A DNA stretch of 64,000 bases from Molossus alvarezi (Eukaryota; Chordata; Mammalia; Chiroptera; Molossidae): positions 9,579,001-9,643,000 of the forward strand of contig CM073907.1 of the NCBI GenBank assembly GCA_037176705.1, in the 5' to 3' direction. Within the stretch, counting starts at the first letter, position 1; every line of letters begins with the position of its first letter. The notes beneath the pieces were generated by a model, which was not told the origin of the DNA, did not search any database, and saw only the letters and a program-made list of their open reading frames with translations. Position numbers and translations under genes: made by a program. Shown here piece by piece: positions 44,570 through 56,663 of the stretch.

Positions 44570-45570
44570 TAACAGGAACTAAGGACATTTTTATGCACAC
44601 TCACCTTTGAAAACCTCTGCCTTATGGTGATATTCAGATGTACTCTGCTATAAATTCTATCCAGAATATATCAGCTCCGATGAATAAAATAGCCAATTCC
44701 TGCCTTTTCCTGTACCTGTACCTCCACGCACAACTGACCATATGGGGCTCCCGACTCCGGGAAGCCAATCTGGCACCCGAATCTTCCATGTACATCATTC
44801 CCTACACTACAGAAATAAAATCAGAGCCAACTAACCAGCCTGCTAACAAGCCAACTTGTATCCCCAGCTTCCTTTCAATCCTGATATTAGAGCCTCGACC
44901 CTCCAATGGAAGAAATAAAACAGCATGCAACACCAAGCATTTTATACTTTTTTAATCACAGAGACGTCACAATTTAAAGACGATGTGTGAAAATGGCAAT
45001 ATACTCAACTTTACACTGATTTGAAGCTTCCCACCACCGCGAACTGTAATGCAATAAGAATGGATGCTGAGAAGGATGAGAAGAGACATCTGATTGTCCT
45101 AATAAAAGACTGCTTTTCCTGATGGTCCTGAAGCCCTCCATGACAAGGCAGACGTACCGTTTGATGCCCATAGGGGGCAGTGTTTCTGCTGTTTGCTTTC
45201 TGGCCGGTGTTGGGTGGTGTGAGACCATTAAGACAACGAGGAAAGAAAAAGGAGCTGGAAATAGCACATTCGTGGGCTTTACTTTAGTATCAGTGATTTC
45301 ACTAAAATGTTTTACCCTTCGAGAGTTCTGCGGACTACACTTGAATCACCCGCTCGTGGTTGCCTGACCCCACGGTTCCAGAGGACTGACACTCCTGTTG
45401 GGGGTTTGCAGGGTGTGCTGACCAGCCAGCCAGGACACCACAGTCCTCTGTGCTCAAGGGTGTCAAAGACCTTTGAGACCTTGGAGAAAGAAAAAAACGC
45501 AGAACCAAACTGAGCTGCTTCAAATAAGTGGTTTTAAGTATATTTGATGAAGTGTCAAATACAGAATATC
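44570..45570. other. unique non-coding sequence
   Basis: No gene or repeat is recognised. Confidence 0.4.
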
Positions 45571-45690
45571 TATCATCTATCATTGACCTATGTATCATCT
45601 ATTTATCATCCATCATCTATCTCTCTATCTCTCTATCTATCTCTCTATCTCTCTCTCTATCTATCTATCATCTATCCAATCTATCTCTGA
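45571..45690 (+). repeat. (CTAT)n / (CATCTAT)n microsatellite
   Basis: Interrupted CTAT, CTCTCTAT and CATCTAT units. Confidence 0.9.
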
Positions 45691-46900
45691 AATGATATGC
45701 ATGTTATTATGGTTAATTATGAATATCATTAGAGACGATCTATTGCAAAGAGCTTTATAAGTACCCAACAGATCACTGTTCCTATTATCGCTACTTCTAA
45801 TAACTGTATACCTTCAGTGTATAAAAGCATACGACATAATTAGTCCAGTGTGATATAAAACCGCGGTAGATTTCCACCAGGGATACTTGAAAACTTCACC
45901 AATTGACACCCAAGGCAATCCTTGGTTTCAGTTGCATTGTTCAGGAATAAATACAACAGATGCTAAGGAGCCTAAGGTACCCGGCCACCTTCCTGTCACT
46001 GGAAAATCCCTCGTCTGCTATCACTGAAGGGCAGAGATTTTACAAGGCAGTGTGTTTCTGCTCCACCTGCGAGGTGAGACTGAGTCCCTTGGTGGGTGTG
46101 AGGACGGATAAAGCCTCCTCTCTCCCCCAACCACCCCGCCCTGTGCGGAATGACTTCCAGTTCCAATGACTCCTTGATAGCCTTCCTTTATTCTTTTCAA
46201 TGCCTCGCTTTTATTTTTGTCAACAAACTGTGTCATTTATTACAGTCAGAAAACTCTTGTTCTTGAAGGTCTTCATCAGAGTACCCACAAATCAGGTTAA
46301 TTGGTGATCAACAGAGCTTTTTCTGCCTTTAATGAGGCCTCATTGCCCAAGGCAAGGCCTACCTCTTGATAAGAGACTTTCTATTTTCTTCTTCTGAACT
46401 CTTTGATCACTTCAAGGAAAAAAAAACAAAAAACCACAAACCAGTAGGAACAACCACCGGGAATGGCATTGTCTTTTAATTGCCTGATTACCAAATGTTG
46501 GAGATAAAAGATAGATGTTCTCAATTAATAACATTTACATAGATTAGCATCACTAACAAGCCTCATTAGTAGCTGCTGATTTTTGTTTAGATGGTAACCC
46601 GTCAGTCATTTGCTCTCTCTGGTGGTACACTCTGAAGGTACCTTTCGTATGACAAAACATTGCCTTCTCATCTAGTTCTTCTTAATCAAACAGTGAGGCA
46701 TTTTAATATGCAGCCAGGTTTTTAATTAATTAAAAGTTAATATTACTTAGTGTAGATTTAATGAAAGGTTTCATATGTTAATAAAGTCCAGAAACTGAAA
46801 CTGTCTTTTATAGAGCTTAGACACCTTCATTGGATTAATCACAATACCAGCCTGTGTTCACATAGATGAGCATCATAGAACTGCATTCATTTACAGAGCT
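45691..46900. promoter_or_regulatory. candidate conserved AT-rich block
   Basis: Repeat-free, with homeobox-like cores (TTTTTAATTAATTAAAAGTT at 46721, AATCAGGTTAATTGG at 46291). Absence of insertions over more than 1 kb and AT-core density are the only grounds. Confidence 0.3.
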
Positions 46901-46909
46901 CCATTAGTC

Positions 46910-47015
46910 TGCAACAGCCCTGTGAAGGCAAGCATGTAAGCATCACCACTGTATACACAAACGAAGCCCAGAGTTTAGTGAAGGGCCCAAGGTCTCTCAG
47001 ACCTCACTCTGATCT
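46910..47015 (-). repeat. MIR fragment, minus strand
   Basis: CAACAGCCCTGTGAAGGCAAG, GAAGGGCCCAAGGTCTCTCAG: diverged reverse-complement MIR order. Confidence 0.55.
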
Positions 47016-47069
47016 TCAAGTCCACCTACTGCTTTCCATGTGCATCTAGAACAAAAATGCACTAACAAC

Positions 47070-47280
47070 CCAGCCGGTGTGGCTCAGTGGCTGAGCATCG
47101 ACCCATGCACCAAGACATCGCCGGTTTGATTCCCGGTCAGGACATATGCCCAGGTTGTGGGCCAAATCCCCAGTGGGCGGCATGCAGGAGGCGGCCAGCT
47201 GATGTTCTCTCTCATCAATGTTTCTCTCTCTCTCTTCCTCCCCCTTCCCCTCTCTCTAAAATCAATAAAGAAAAAAAAAG
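47070..47280 (+). mobile_element. Ves SINE, type A
   Basis: CAGCCGGTGTGGCTCAGTGG head and AAAATCAATAAAG tail. TSD AATGCACTAA at 47056-47065 and AATGTACTAA at 47281-47290. Confidence 0.93.
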
Positions 47281-47290
47281 AATGTACTAA

Positions 47291-48008
47291 TATTCTCAGC
47301 ATAAGCCAATGTTCAGGATAATCTACAACGGACTAATCAGAAGTCGAATTTTAAACCATATCATTCATTTTTTCAATTTAGGAAAATGAGTGGGAAATGC
47401 CTAACACTACTCTATAAATATGTTCTGGAAATAGAAGGATTTGGGCTAGCTAAATTTCTGATCTATGAACATCAAAAATCTAAAAACCCAAAGTTGAACA
47501 GCAAATATAGACCAAGTTTATGTCATTGTAAGTGAATAGGTAGGTATATTTGGTTTGTCTAGAGAGATTGTATAGAAAAATCTGTGAGTTCTACACAAAG
47601 ATGTCATGAAGAAGGGCTAAGTGGCAAAAATATTTGCCCTAGGAGGTTTATTTATCTTTTCCAATAAAATAAAAACACAGCTAATAAAATGACCGTGCAG
47701 TATGACATGTAACATTACAGAAAATCATTACTTGAATTCCTTGGTAGTGTGATCAGTCATCTATCCTTCAGGTAATGCAATTTTGTGGCTGGGAAGAGAA
47801 TTTTATTTATTTTTTTAATCTAATGATTCTCTTGACACATTTTCCTAAGTTATCGGCCCATTGTTAGATTGTAGGTTTTTTTTTAAGACAGATTTTAAAG
47901 AAAATTATAAGATGAATTATATTTTTTTAAATGAAAGAAATTTAAGTATTTTTTAGGGCAACAGCTGGTCGTTTTTACTTTGTTGTTGCTGTTGTTAATT
48001 CTCACTTG
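47291..48008. other. unique AT-rich sequence
   Basis: Nothing is recognised. Confidence 0.4.
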
Positions 48009-48200
48009 AGAATTTTTTTTTTTCATTGATTTTTAGGTAGAGCGGAAGGAAAAGAGGGAGGGAGGGAGAGAGGGAGAGAGAAACATGTGAGAGAGATACA
48101 TCGACTGGTTGCCCCCTGCATGCCCCCCACTGGGGATTAAGTCTGCAACCCGGGCATGTCCATGTCAAAAATCAGCCCACTGAGCCACACCAGAGAGACA
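48009..48200 (-). mobile_element. damaged Ves SINE, minus strand
   Basis: Normal through CTGGGGATTAAGTCTGCAACC and CGGGCATG, then a deletion/rearrangement removes the B-box region before CCCACTGAGCCACACCAG. Confidence 0.85.
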
Positions 48201-48621
48201 ATTGCACTTCTGAGCCTCCCATTGGACTGGTTACATTGGTAATGGTTTATAACTGAGCCTTCAAAATTCCTGGATCCATCATCAGAGTCTCTAGGTTGTG
48301 GTCCCCAAGCAAAGTATCGTCATCAAACCATTTGGGAGAAGAAGATCAAACCTTCTGACAAGTTTAAAGCTGTTAAAGAAGACATTCCCTTTCTTACATT
48401 TATTCTAATTTGGCGGGGCGGGGGGTGCAAATGTTCAACAGATTGGGCAACTCTTTTCATTAGTAGTTTTGTTTATTAGGTGAGCAAAGAGATGAACAGC
48501 TTTTCATAACACAAGACTCACCATTCTCCATGTGACCCCCCAATTCAATAATATTAGAGTAACTTACAATATTCTATAAAGAATTGATCTAGATCGACAG
48601 ACTCAAATAAAAAGTCAACTC
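48201..48621. other. unique non-coding sequence
   Basis: Nothing is recognised apart from a G-run near 48412-48425. Confidence 0.4.
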
Positions 48622-48637
48622 AAAAGAAATCACTGAG

Positions 48638-48852
48638 GCCCGGCTGGTGTGGCTCAGTGGTTGAGCATTGACCCATGCCCAAGAGGTCGCTGGTTTGATT
48701 CCCGGTCAGGGCACATGCCCAGGTTGTGGGCCCCATCCCCAGTGGGGGGCATGCAGGAGGTGGCCAGTCGATGTTCTCTCTCATCGATGTTTCTCTCTCT
48801 CTCTCTCTCTCTCCCTTTCTCTCTCTCTAAAATAAAGGAAGAAAGACAGAAA
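48638..48852 (+). mobile_element. Ves SINE, type A
   Basis: CCGGCTGGTGTGGCTCAGTGG head. TSD AAAAGAAATCACTGAG at 48622-48637 and AAAGAAAATCACTGAG at 48853-48868. Confidence 0.95.
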
Positions 48853-48929
48853 AAAGAAAATCACTGAGAAACTAATGTGAAGAGCCTAGTTTTGAACAAA
48901 CTGGGCCAGGAGGTGCCAAGTAAGTCATA

Positions 48930-49155
48930 GATAGCTATGGTCCTGGGTTGAGCCTCCCAGCTTTTCCCATACCAAGTGTGTGACCTGGGAGAGTTATTCA
49001 GATTCCCTAAGTCTCAGCTTCCTCATCTGGAAAATGGGAGAGTAATGTACTGATACTCATCTAAGAGTTATGGTGAGGATTTAGTCAGATATGGTTTATA
49101 AAATGCTTAGTACAGTTCCTTCAATATATTATTCAGTCAATAAACAGGAGCTACT
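48930..49155 (+). repeat. MIR SINE, long copy
   Basis: GTCCTGGGTTGAGCCTCCCAG, AAGTGTGTGACCTGGGAGAG, CTAAGTCTCAGCTTCCTCAT and AAAATGCTTAGTACAGTTCC cover most of MIR on the plus strand. Confidence 0.85.
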
Positions 49156-50598
49156 AATAAGTAACAATGGGCGGCTCTGTGTAGCCAATGGCTAGTATTA
49201 ATATAATTATTAGGATACATGAGATAATTCAGACTGCAGGTTATGAGGGAGACACGTGGAAAAATACTGTAGAGGGGAAACCGATCACAGGGACCAACCA
49301 ACTTCCTGTTGACAGTCAGGATGGAATTTATGGGATTACTGGATTTTGGAAGTTCTCTTTGGTATGTGTGGAATATTGAACTTTTCAGTCTCTTTTATCT
49401 TTCTCTAGTTCTGGGTCTGAAATGTACAGAGGCTAAAATATAATTAAAATTAGCTAAAATAATTCTCATTCTTCTTGGGGGCATGGTGGCCCCCTATTCT
49501 GCTGTCTTTCAAATCATTAAATGCCCCTGACCCATGATGGTCCCAGTATATGCTTCCACCTATTGAGCAGATAAGGATATTCAGAAAGGACATCCGATTT
49601 AGAGGTTGAAAATCTTGCCTCAGGTCTTGGAGTTTTAGGTACATGGCTCAGGTATGAAATTCTTTAAAATCTTTCAGTGCATTTGCTTGTTAGTTTTGGC
49701 TGTTTGGAAAAACACTGCTAATTTGGCAAGTTGTCTTAGAAATTTGGGACCCTTAAAAGCATGACTCTCAGTCCATTGTAATTAAAACACACACACACAC
49801 ACACACATGCACGCACGCACACACCCAGAATCACTCAGAATGTTGTGAAATGATCCCAAACAAAATACAAAGGTTTAATTTCATCAGGGAATTTCTAATT
49901 AATGATGTTGGAGTGGGGTTTAAATTCCCCAACTACATTCCTAACATTCTTCCTCTCCATTTGGAGAAGTTGTTTAAGCCTTAGGGCATCTCTTAGATGT
50001 ATACTAGTGGCCACATTGTAGCCACATTGTGCTGAACAGAACGGGCAATTATAGCAGAAACAACCCTTTCGTTCCCAGATACTCACTCCAACTCTGTTAC
50101 AATGTCTCATCCACGTTTCTTTGTTTTATTTTGTTACAGAGCTGTAGCAAATGTAGCTAACTCAAAGTAGAAAACCAAGTGTTGATTTCGTATTTTCCTT
50201 GGATCATCAAAGAGACACTCCCTGTTTCTATGTGGGTGAGGTTGAACCTGATACCTGGGATTACTCTTTCTAAACCATCATTTCAGCACAGCAGAGAGGA
50301 GGCTGTCTGGCTTATAAAGATACAATGAATCGATCTTCCCATTGCAAACGTGGGTAAAATGGATTTTGTTCACTCTGAGATTCCATTGTGGGATACAAGA
50401 GATTATTTCCAAAAGGGTCTCAGTGTCCCAGGGAGCTGATTCTACACAGCAGGTCAACTTGCTCACAGAAGGATTAGATTTATATTTTCGCTGTGAAGCA
50501 TCTTGAACCCTCTCACCACCCTGGGGCAAAATGGAGATACTTTCTTCGGTTATATGGAGATTCAACAAGAAAGAGGTTCTCATCCAGAGTAAGGGGGA
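49156..50598. other. unique sequence with (CA)n
   Basis: (AC)n/(GCAC)n at 49789-49824. No gene is recognised. Confidence 0.5.
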
Positions 50599-50819
50599 GC
50601 CCTGGCCGGGGTGGCTCAGCTGGCTGGGTGGTGTCCTGTGTACTGAAAGATTGTCAGTTCGATTCCCAGTCAGGGTACATGCCGGGGTTGCAGGCTTGAT
50701 CCCTGGTAGGGGGCATGCAGGAGGCAGCCCAATGATGTCTCTCGCTCTCACATCGATGTTTCTCTCTCACCCTCTCCCTTCCTCTCTCTATAAAAAAAAA
50801 GTCAATTAAAAATAAAAAG
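50599..50819 (+). mobile_element. Ves SINE, variant with GGGGTGGCTCAGCTGG head
   Basis: GCCCTGGCCGGGGTGGCTCAG, GTTCGATTCCCAGTCAGGG, then the type C-like middle and AAAAAGTCAATTAAAAA tail. TSD unclear. Confidence 0.9.
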
Positions 50820-51118
50820 GATTAATGGGGGAATAGATGCTTGGTGGTTCAAAGAGCTACAGGCCACGGGAAGTGTATTTGCATAGTTATTTGTGTTCTA
50901 AGCATCTCCATAGAAGTACAGTTTAGAAATAGGTGCAGTGATTTCCCTAAACATCTGTAATTTCTGGTTCAGAGACTCTGGCTTTGTGAGATTTTAAGTT
51001 GTCTTTGTTAACTGCGAGGGTGCTATGAAGTTCCTAAATCAGGATCCTTTTCAGTAATTACATAAATAATATGTATATGTCCTTCTGGACTCAATGATAT
51101 TTTAGGAGTTTGCTTAAA
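50820..51118. other. unique non-coding sequence
   Basis: Nothing is recognised. Confidence 0.4.
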
Positions 51119-51132
51119 GCAGCCCAAGGCTG

Positions 51133-51332
51133 CCTGGCTGGTGTGGCTCAGAATGCACCATGTACCAGGAGGTCACCGGTTCGATTCCTGGTCAGGGCAC
51201 ATGCCCAGGTTGTTAGCCAAATTCCCAGTGGGGGGTGTGCAGGAGGTGGCCAAATGATGTTCTCTCTTATCAGTGTTTCTATCTTTCTCTCTCTCTTCCT
51301 TCTTTTCTCCCTAAAATCAATAAAAAAAAATG
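51133..51332 (+). mobile_element. Ves SINE, type A, with head deletion
   Basis: TSD GCAGCCCAAGGCTG at 51119-51132 and GCAGCCTAAGGCTG at 51333-51346. About 20 bp between GGCTCAG and GCACCATG (the A-box/D-arm part) are missing, while the insertion ends are intact. Confidence 0.94.
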
Positions 51333-51346
51333 GCAGCCTAAGGCTG

Positions 51347-51631
51347 ATACATCTTGGTGGCATCATAAAAATTGGGTCACGAGGAACCCTAATATAGAGA
51401 AATTATGGGAAGGATGATGGAAACAGGATTATACTCAGTAATCCCAACTTTCACTGGAATTAAACATACTGTGACTGGAAAATGCTATTTAGACATATAT
51501 GCATATATTTGTATGTTATGAAGAAAAGAGATATCTTTAAGGTACTTATTGATAAGGGAGTTAATAAAAACAAAAACTATTCAGCGTCTATAAAATCTCC
51601 CACTTTTCATTTGCCTGATACCGTGCTAAAA
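51347..51631. other. unique non-coding sequence
   Basis: Nothing is recognised. Confidence 0.35.
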
Positions 51632-51990
51632 ACATGATGGTTTATACCTCACACCTGCTAAGGGGCTTCCATCAACAAATCCTCAAACAACAAGTGCTGG
51701 TGAGGGTGTGGAGAAAAGGGGACTCTAGTACACTGCTGGTGGGAATGCAGACTGGTGCAGCCACTATGGAAAACCATATGGTGTTTCCTCCAAAAATTAA
51801 AAATGGAACCGTCATTTGACCCAGTGATCCCACTTCTAGGAATATACCCTAAGAAGCCTGAAACACCAATCAGAAAGAATATATGTACCCCTATGTTCAT
51901 AGCAGCACTATTCACAATTGCTAAGATCTGGAAACAGCCCAAGTGCTCATCAGTAGATGAACAGATAAAAAAGCGATGATACATTTACAC
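51632..51990 (+). pseudogene. LINE-1 ORF2 C-terminal fragment
   Basis: The frame 51755-51979 reads [18 protein letters not shown] then [20 protein letters not shown], the conserved L1 ORF2 region after the RT domain. The upstream nucleotides (CCTCACACCTGCTAAGGGGC, GTGTGGAGAAAAGGGGAC) also fit in order. Both ends are lost and it lacks the 3' UTR. Confidence 0.92.
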
Positions 51991-54200
51991 TCTGAGTGTC
52001 AGGGTGGGAGTTCAAACCAGGAAGGTTGATTTTGTGCTTTGAATCCCATTATTTTTTGGCATCAAAAATACATTTGACATTTGAATTCAATACATAGGTA
52101 CTCACACTGCCCAGTATACCCTTCAGATGATAATACTGCTTATTTGGGAGGAAATACGTAATTACTTGTCTGTAAATTCTTCTCTCCTTACCTCCTCTCT
52201 AATACCTCAGAGGTCAGGGAGACAATATGATTAAAAAGCTTGCCTTGTTTGGAGCTCTCCAATGTGGGTTCAAATAGCAACTTCTTATACTGTCCCTTGT
52301 TGCCAAAGGGCCAGAACATTTTTTTCTCCATCTGTGACATATGACTTCCCACAATCAGATCATGAGCTTGTTAAAAGTTTCACAACTCTCCTTTTGATAA
52401 TGATGGTGAAATGATGATCCGAATGACTGAAAAAGTCAAGGCACTCAATAACGCAAACACCATTAAGAAGGGGAAAAAATTATTTCATCAGATGACGGCT
52501 CTCTCTGGTGTTAGTTTATTTTCAAGTTCGGTGTGGAGAGGTCCCCTGTTGGCCATCTTCATCCCTTCATTAGTCATTCCTTTCGTCCCTCCCCCTCATC
52601 AGCTCCCGTGACATTCCCAATGAAAGCTGTGTTTATTGAATATTTCATTTTGGATTTCAGGGTGACTAGTAGACCTTGGCGAAGACTCAGCCAGTAGCCA
52701 AGGTCAAGGGCACACCTTGTGAACACCACAGCCTCATCTCACACACGGTTTATGCAACAGTTACACGTCAGAGTCAGAGTTCATTGAGAATTTCCATAAA
52801 TCTGATTGGTAATGTGGCAAATGAGATTAGAGAGAGCTTCATGCGATCACCGTCAGAGGAAAATAGCTCATGTTAATTTCCTCCTACGAGCTCCAGGCAG
52901 GTACTAAATACTTTTCGTGAGGAACTAGAGCCACACACAGGGGGGAAACCCAATCTGTTGTCTCAATAGTGCACGCGGAGCCTCTAATACAGAAAATGTA
53001 GGTGTTGGAATTGGTAGGATTCCGCTTCTAGGTTGGGGTGTCTCCCCTTCCATTTTCTACATTATCTGTTGACTCTCACCCGAACTGTTACTCAAACACA
53101 TTTTTTCACTTAAATCAATTTTATAGGTGGCATTTATGTATTTAGATGTTAACACACTCTTCAAGTTATTTTGTTGCAAAATAAAAAGCCGAGGAGGAGC
53201 AAAGAGCATTAGCAAATGGAAGGCTGTTTAGAGATTTAATCTCGAACTACTTATCTAAACGTGCATTTTTCTTTTAAGCCTTGACCTGAATCAACCCAAT
53301 TCAGAAAAGTGCATTTTAAACCGTCCTCTTGGAATGGATACAAAAACACTGGCTCACTTATATTTGAAAAATAAAACATTAATACTTTAAGACAATTGTA
53401 AGAAGTGGGCTGAAGGAAACAGACCTGTCAGCTGTCCCTGGCCTTCTGGTCACTCAACACTGCCGAGAACACCAAGTCTTAAATTAACCTTGGTCTTCTC
53501 TTCATTGAATATGCTGAGAAATGCCCCAATGTAAATGAAATTCAAAACAAAAAAAAATGCAGGAAGTGGAAGTATCAATTATTGATGATCAGGAGCTGTT
53601 TGTTTGTATTATAGAAATTTAACTCAGTTATTGAGCACCTTCCTGGCCCACACAAAGATTGCTGATGTTGAGGAGGACCTCCAAAAGAATCACATGGTCT
53701 GTGCAGAAGGTCTGGAAAATCTCACTAGGGAGACAAGGTCTCATGTTCCCTCACTAGGGAACAGAACCAGAGGAAACAGGCTGAAATCATGAACAGGCAG
53801 ATACGGGCAGGACCGCTAGAGGCCAAAACAAGGAAAGACCCAAGCAAGTCAATGGACTTGAGGAATGAACGTCTAGTTGGCTTTGCATGGAGGGTGGGAC
53901 TTGGGTAAGAAAAGACAAAAATAAGGGCAAGTGAGGCGGTGAGGTCAGGTGGGGCCATGAGCCTGGCTTGTGCGTGAATCTGTGAGTAAGAGATCGTGGG
54001 AGGCAGGACGCCCAGTTCTGTCCTGTCTCTGACACTTCCATCCACGGAACACTTACTGGAGCTATTTGTTCCTCCGTGAAGAACATCACAGCCTCTCCAT
54101 GGTTTTTGCAGCTGCAGAACTCAGGGAGTCTTGGAGCTCAGTTATCTGGAAAATGCCCTCATGCAGAGGAAGTGCAGATTTCTAATCTAACCACTAAAAC
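51991..54200. other. unique non-coding sequence, partly constrained-looking
   Basis: 52480-52890 and 53100-53400 are repeat-free with mixed CpG and AT cores. A weak MIR-like trace is near 52220-52310. No coding frame is convincing. Confidence 0.4.
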
Positions 54201-54210
54201 AGAGGAAGGG

Positions 54211-54412
54211 GTCTGGCCGGTGTGGCTCAGTGGTTGAGCACTGACCCAGGCACCAAGAGGTCACCGGTTCGATTCCTGGTAGGGGCACATGCCCAGGTTG
54301 TGGGCCTGATCCCCAGTGGGGGGCATGCAGGAGGCGGCCAATTGATGTTCTCTCTCAGCGATGTTTCACTCTCTCCCTCCCTCCCTCTCTAAAATCAATA
54401 AAGAAAACATAA
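54211..54412 (+). mobile_element. Ves SINE, type A (left of a pair)
   Basis: TCTGGCCGGTGTGGCTCAGTGG to AAAATCAATAAAG. Its left flank AGAGGAAGGG (54201-54210) recurs only after the second SINE. Confidence 0.95.
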
Positions 54413-54466
54413 TTTTTAATAAAAATAAGGAAACTAGTTATGTTTATTAAATATTGCTGTTATAGT

Positions 54467-54680
54467 CCAGCCAGAGGGGCTCAGTGGTTGAGCGTCAATC
54501 CGTGCACCAAGAGGTCACCGGTTCGATTCCCAGTCAGGGCACATGCCCAGGTTGTGGGCTCGATCCCCAGTGGGGGGCATGCAGGAGGCGGCCAGTTGAT
54601 GTTCTCTCTCATCGATGTTTCTATCTCTCTCCCTCTCTCTCTAAAAAATCAATAAAGGAAAAAAATTTTTTTTTAAAAAA
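54467..54680 (+). mobile_element. Ves SINE, type A (right of a pair)
   Basis: CCAGCCAGAGGGGCTCAGTGG to AAAAAATCAATAAAGG and an A/T tail. Right flank AGAGGAAGGG at 54681-54690 matches the left flank of the first SINE, not its own left flank. Confidence 0.95.
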
Positions 54681-54690
54681 GAGGAAGGGT

Positions 54691-55835
54691 TCCCAGATGC
54701 ATGGATTTCACACAGAGAAGTGTTTAGAGGAGTCTTTTTGGGCCGGTTTCATTGGAGGGTGAGAAGCTGCAAGCACCCGCCACCAAGAGATGCGTTCGCG
54801 CCGGGAGGGGACAACAGTGGCCGCCTGTCACCCCCTGCGTCTGCTCTCACACAGCGCGCGAAGTGTGTGTCGTGTTCCCGAAACCTTCCGCTGGTGATTA
54901 TGACCGATTACACAAGATGCCATGTTCCCTAATCATATCACTTACAGTCCGGGAAAGGCGGTGACAGGCTGCGAAGGGAGAAGATCACAGCTGTCTAATA
55001 AAAAGGAATCAGATAAAGCAGACAGCGTCGCAGCCAGGAGATCACACGGCAGCCTGCAAAGGGGCCTCGGTGTGCTGGGCTCTCGACTTCCTTCTGACCC
55101 ATCTTAACCCTTGCTGTGCCCTGGTCCCCAGTACAACCTTGGTCACATAGCGACTGCAGTTGGGCTGGTGGGGGTCGTATACCAGCTTTACTTATTTATT
55201 ATATTAGCACAGGCACCCTGGTCTGTGAACATTGTCACTTGGGTAGATTTGGAACTCGTCACTGCCAGCATCTAAACAGCTCTTGTGAATCAAAGCCAAG
55301 CACCACGGACACCCCCCACCACCACCCTGCTCCGGTCTGAAGCCACCCCGAGCTTAAGACACCGTCTCTCTGTTCCGCCACTCGGTCTTTAATCTGTCTT
55401 CAAAGAGAAAGCCAACTGTCTTGAATTAAACACAAGGCAGCTCTTGAAGCCGTGTGTGGTGAAAGTGATTAAATAATTAATTCAAACGAAGGTGACTTCG
55501 GAGTCAGGTTGGGGGTCAGGGAGAAAGGTTTTGATTTAAAGCAGCATTTACTGAGCCTGATGGGGGAAGACATGCACATGATGTGAAGTGACCATGCTGG
55601 ACAATGGTAACCTTGCTTCCTTGGCTCCAAGACGGTGGCCTCTTGGTGCCCCTGGAAGAGATCAAGGCTGTTTTTCTCTGCCTCTGGGATGCAGGACCTT
55701 CCATCCCTTCTGCTTGGAGAGCCCTCCCCCTGACATTCATCTGGGTTGCTCATCACAGGCATGTAGGTCTCTATTCACTGGCCAGCGCCCCAGAAAGGCC
55801 CTTCCTGATTGTCCTGGCTGTCATTGTCCCCTACT
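54691..55835. promoter_or_regulatory. unique sequence with a small CpG cluster
   Basis: 54777-54893 is CpG-rich (GCGTTCGCGCCGGGAGGGG, ACAGCGCGCGAAG). The following 250 bp hold retained CpGs and TAATCATATCAC. No exon is recognised. A small regulatory element is possible. Confidence 0.4.
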
Positions 55836-55842
55836 TGTACTC

Positions 55843-56009
55843 ATTTTTTTTGGGGGGGGGGAGAGAGAGACAGAAAGAAACATTGGCTTGTTGTTCCACT
55901 TATTGATGCACTCATAGGTTGATTCTTGTATGTGCCTTGACCAGGACCAAATCTATAACCTTATTGTATTGGGATCACGCTTTAATCAACTGAGCTAACC
56001 GGCCAGGGC
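55843..56009 (-). mobile_element. older chiropteran tRNA-SINE, minus strand
   Basis: On the minus strand: AGCCCTGGCCGGTTAGCTCAG, then ...CATACAAGAATCAACCTATG and AAGTGGAACAACAAGCCAATG. This 'AAGTGGAACAACAA' body is typical of an older SINE family shared by many bats and differs from types A and B. TSD TGTACTC at 55836-55842 and 56010-56016. Confidence 0.8.
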
Positions 56010-56033
56010 TGTACTCTCTCTCTCTCTCTCTCT

Positions 56034-56220
56034 TTTTTTATATTGATTTCTAGAGAGAGACATAGAAACATCAATGAGAGAGAACATCGACTGGCTGCCT
56101 CCTGCATGCCCCCACTGGGAATCGAGTCCACAACCTGGGCATGTGCCCTGACTGGGAATCAAACCAGAGACTTTTTGGTGCATGGGTCGATGCTCAACCA
56201 CTGAGCCACATTGGCCAGAC
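56034..56220 (-). mobile_element. Ves SINE, type A, minus strand
   Basis: GAGCCACATTGGCCAGAC head end. It directly follows a (TC)n run that adjoins the older SINE. Confidence 0.92.
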
Positions 56221-56454
56221 TATCGTTTCTTTATGATACCTATTATTGCTTGGCATTCTGTCATATATTCATTCTTCATTTTATTGGCAGTCTTTCCCAT
56301 CTGCCTCTGTCCTCCATGATCTGTTTTTCGTTTCTCCTCCAGAGTCCCAAATACCAATCACAGTGTCTGGCATAGAATATGCAGCAATATATAGTTGTTC
56401 AATAAACAAATAAATGAATGAACTTCCAAGCTGGAATGTTTCCACCTTTCCAAA
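56221..56454. other. unique or old sequence
   Basis: Nothing is assigned. The phrase AATAAACAAATAAATGAATG near 56402 resembles the end of an old LINE. Confidence 0.3.
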
Positions 56455-56663
56455 TGGCTCAGTGGCTGAGCATCGACCCATGCACCAAGAGGTCACCGGT
56501 TCGATTCCTGATCAGGGCACATGCCCAGGTTATGGGCCCGATCCCCAGTGGGGGGCATGCAGGAGGCAGCCGATTGATGTTTCTCTCTCGTCGATGTTTC
56601 TGTCTGTCTCTCCCTCTCTCTCCGTTTCTCTCTCTCTAAGACCAATAAAGGAAAAAAAAAAAT
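56455..56663 (+). mobile_element. Ves SINE, type A, head-clipped
   Basis: Begins at TGGCTCAGTGGCTGAGC, lacking about 15 bp of the head. Rest complete to CCAATAAAGG. Confidence 0.92.
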
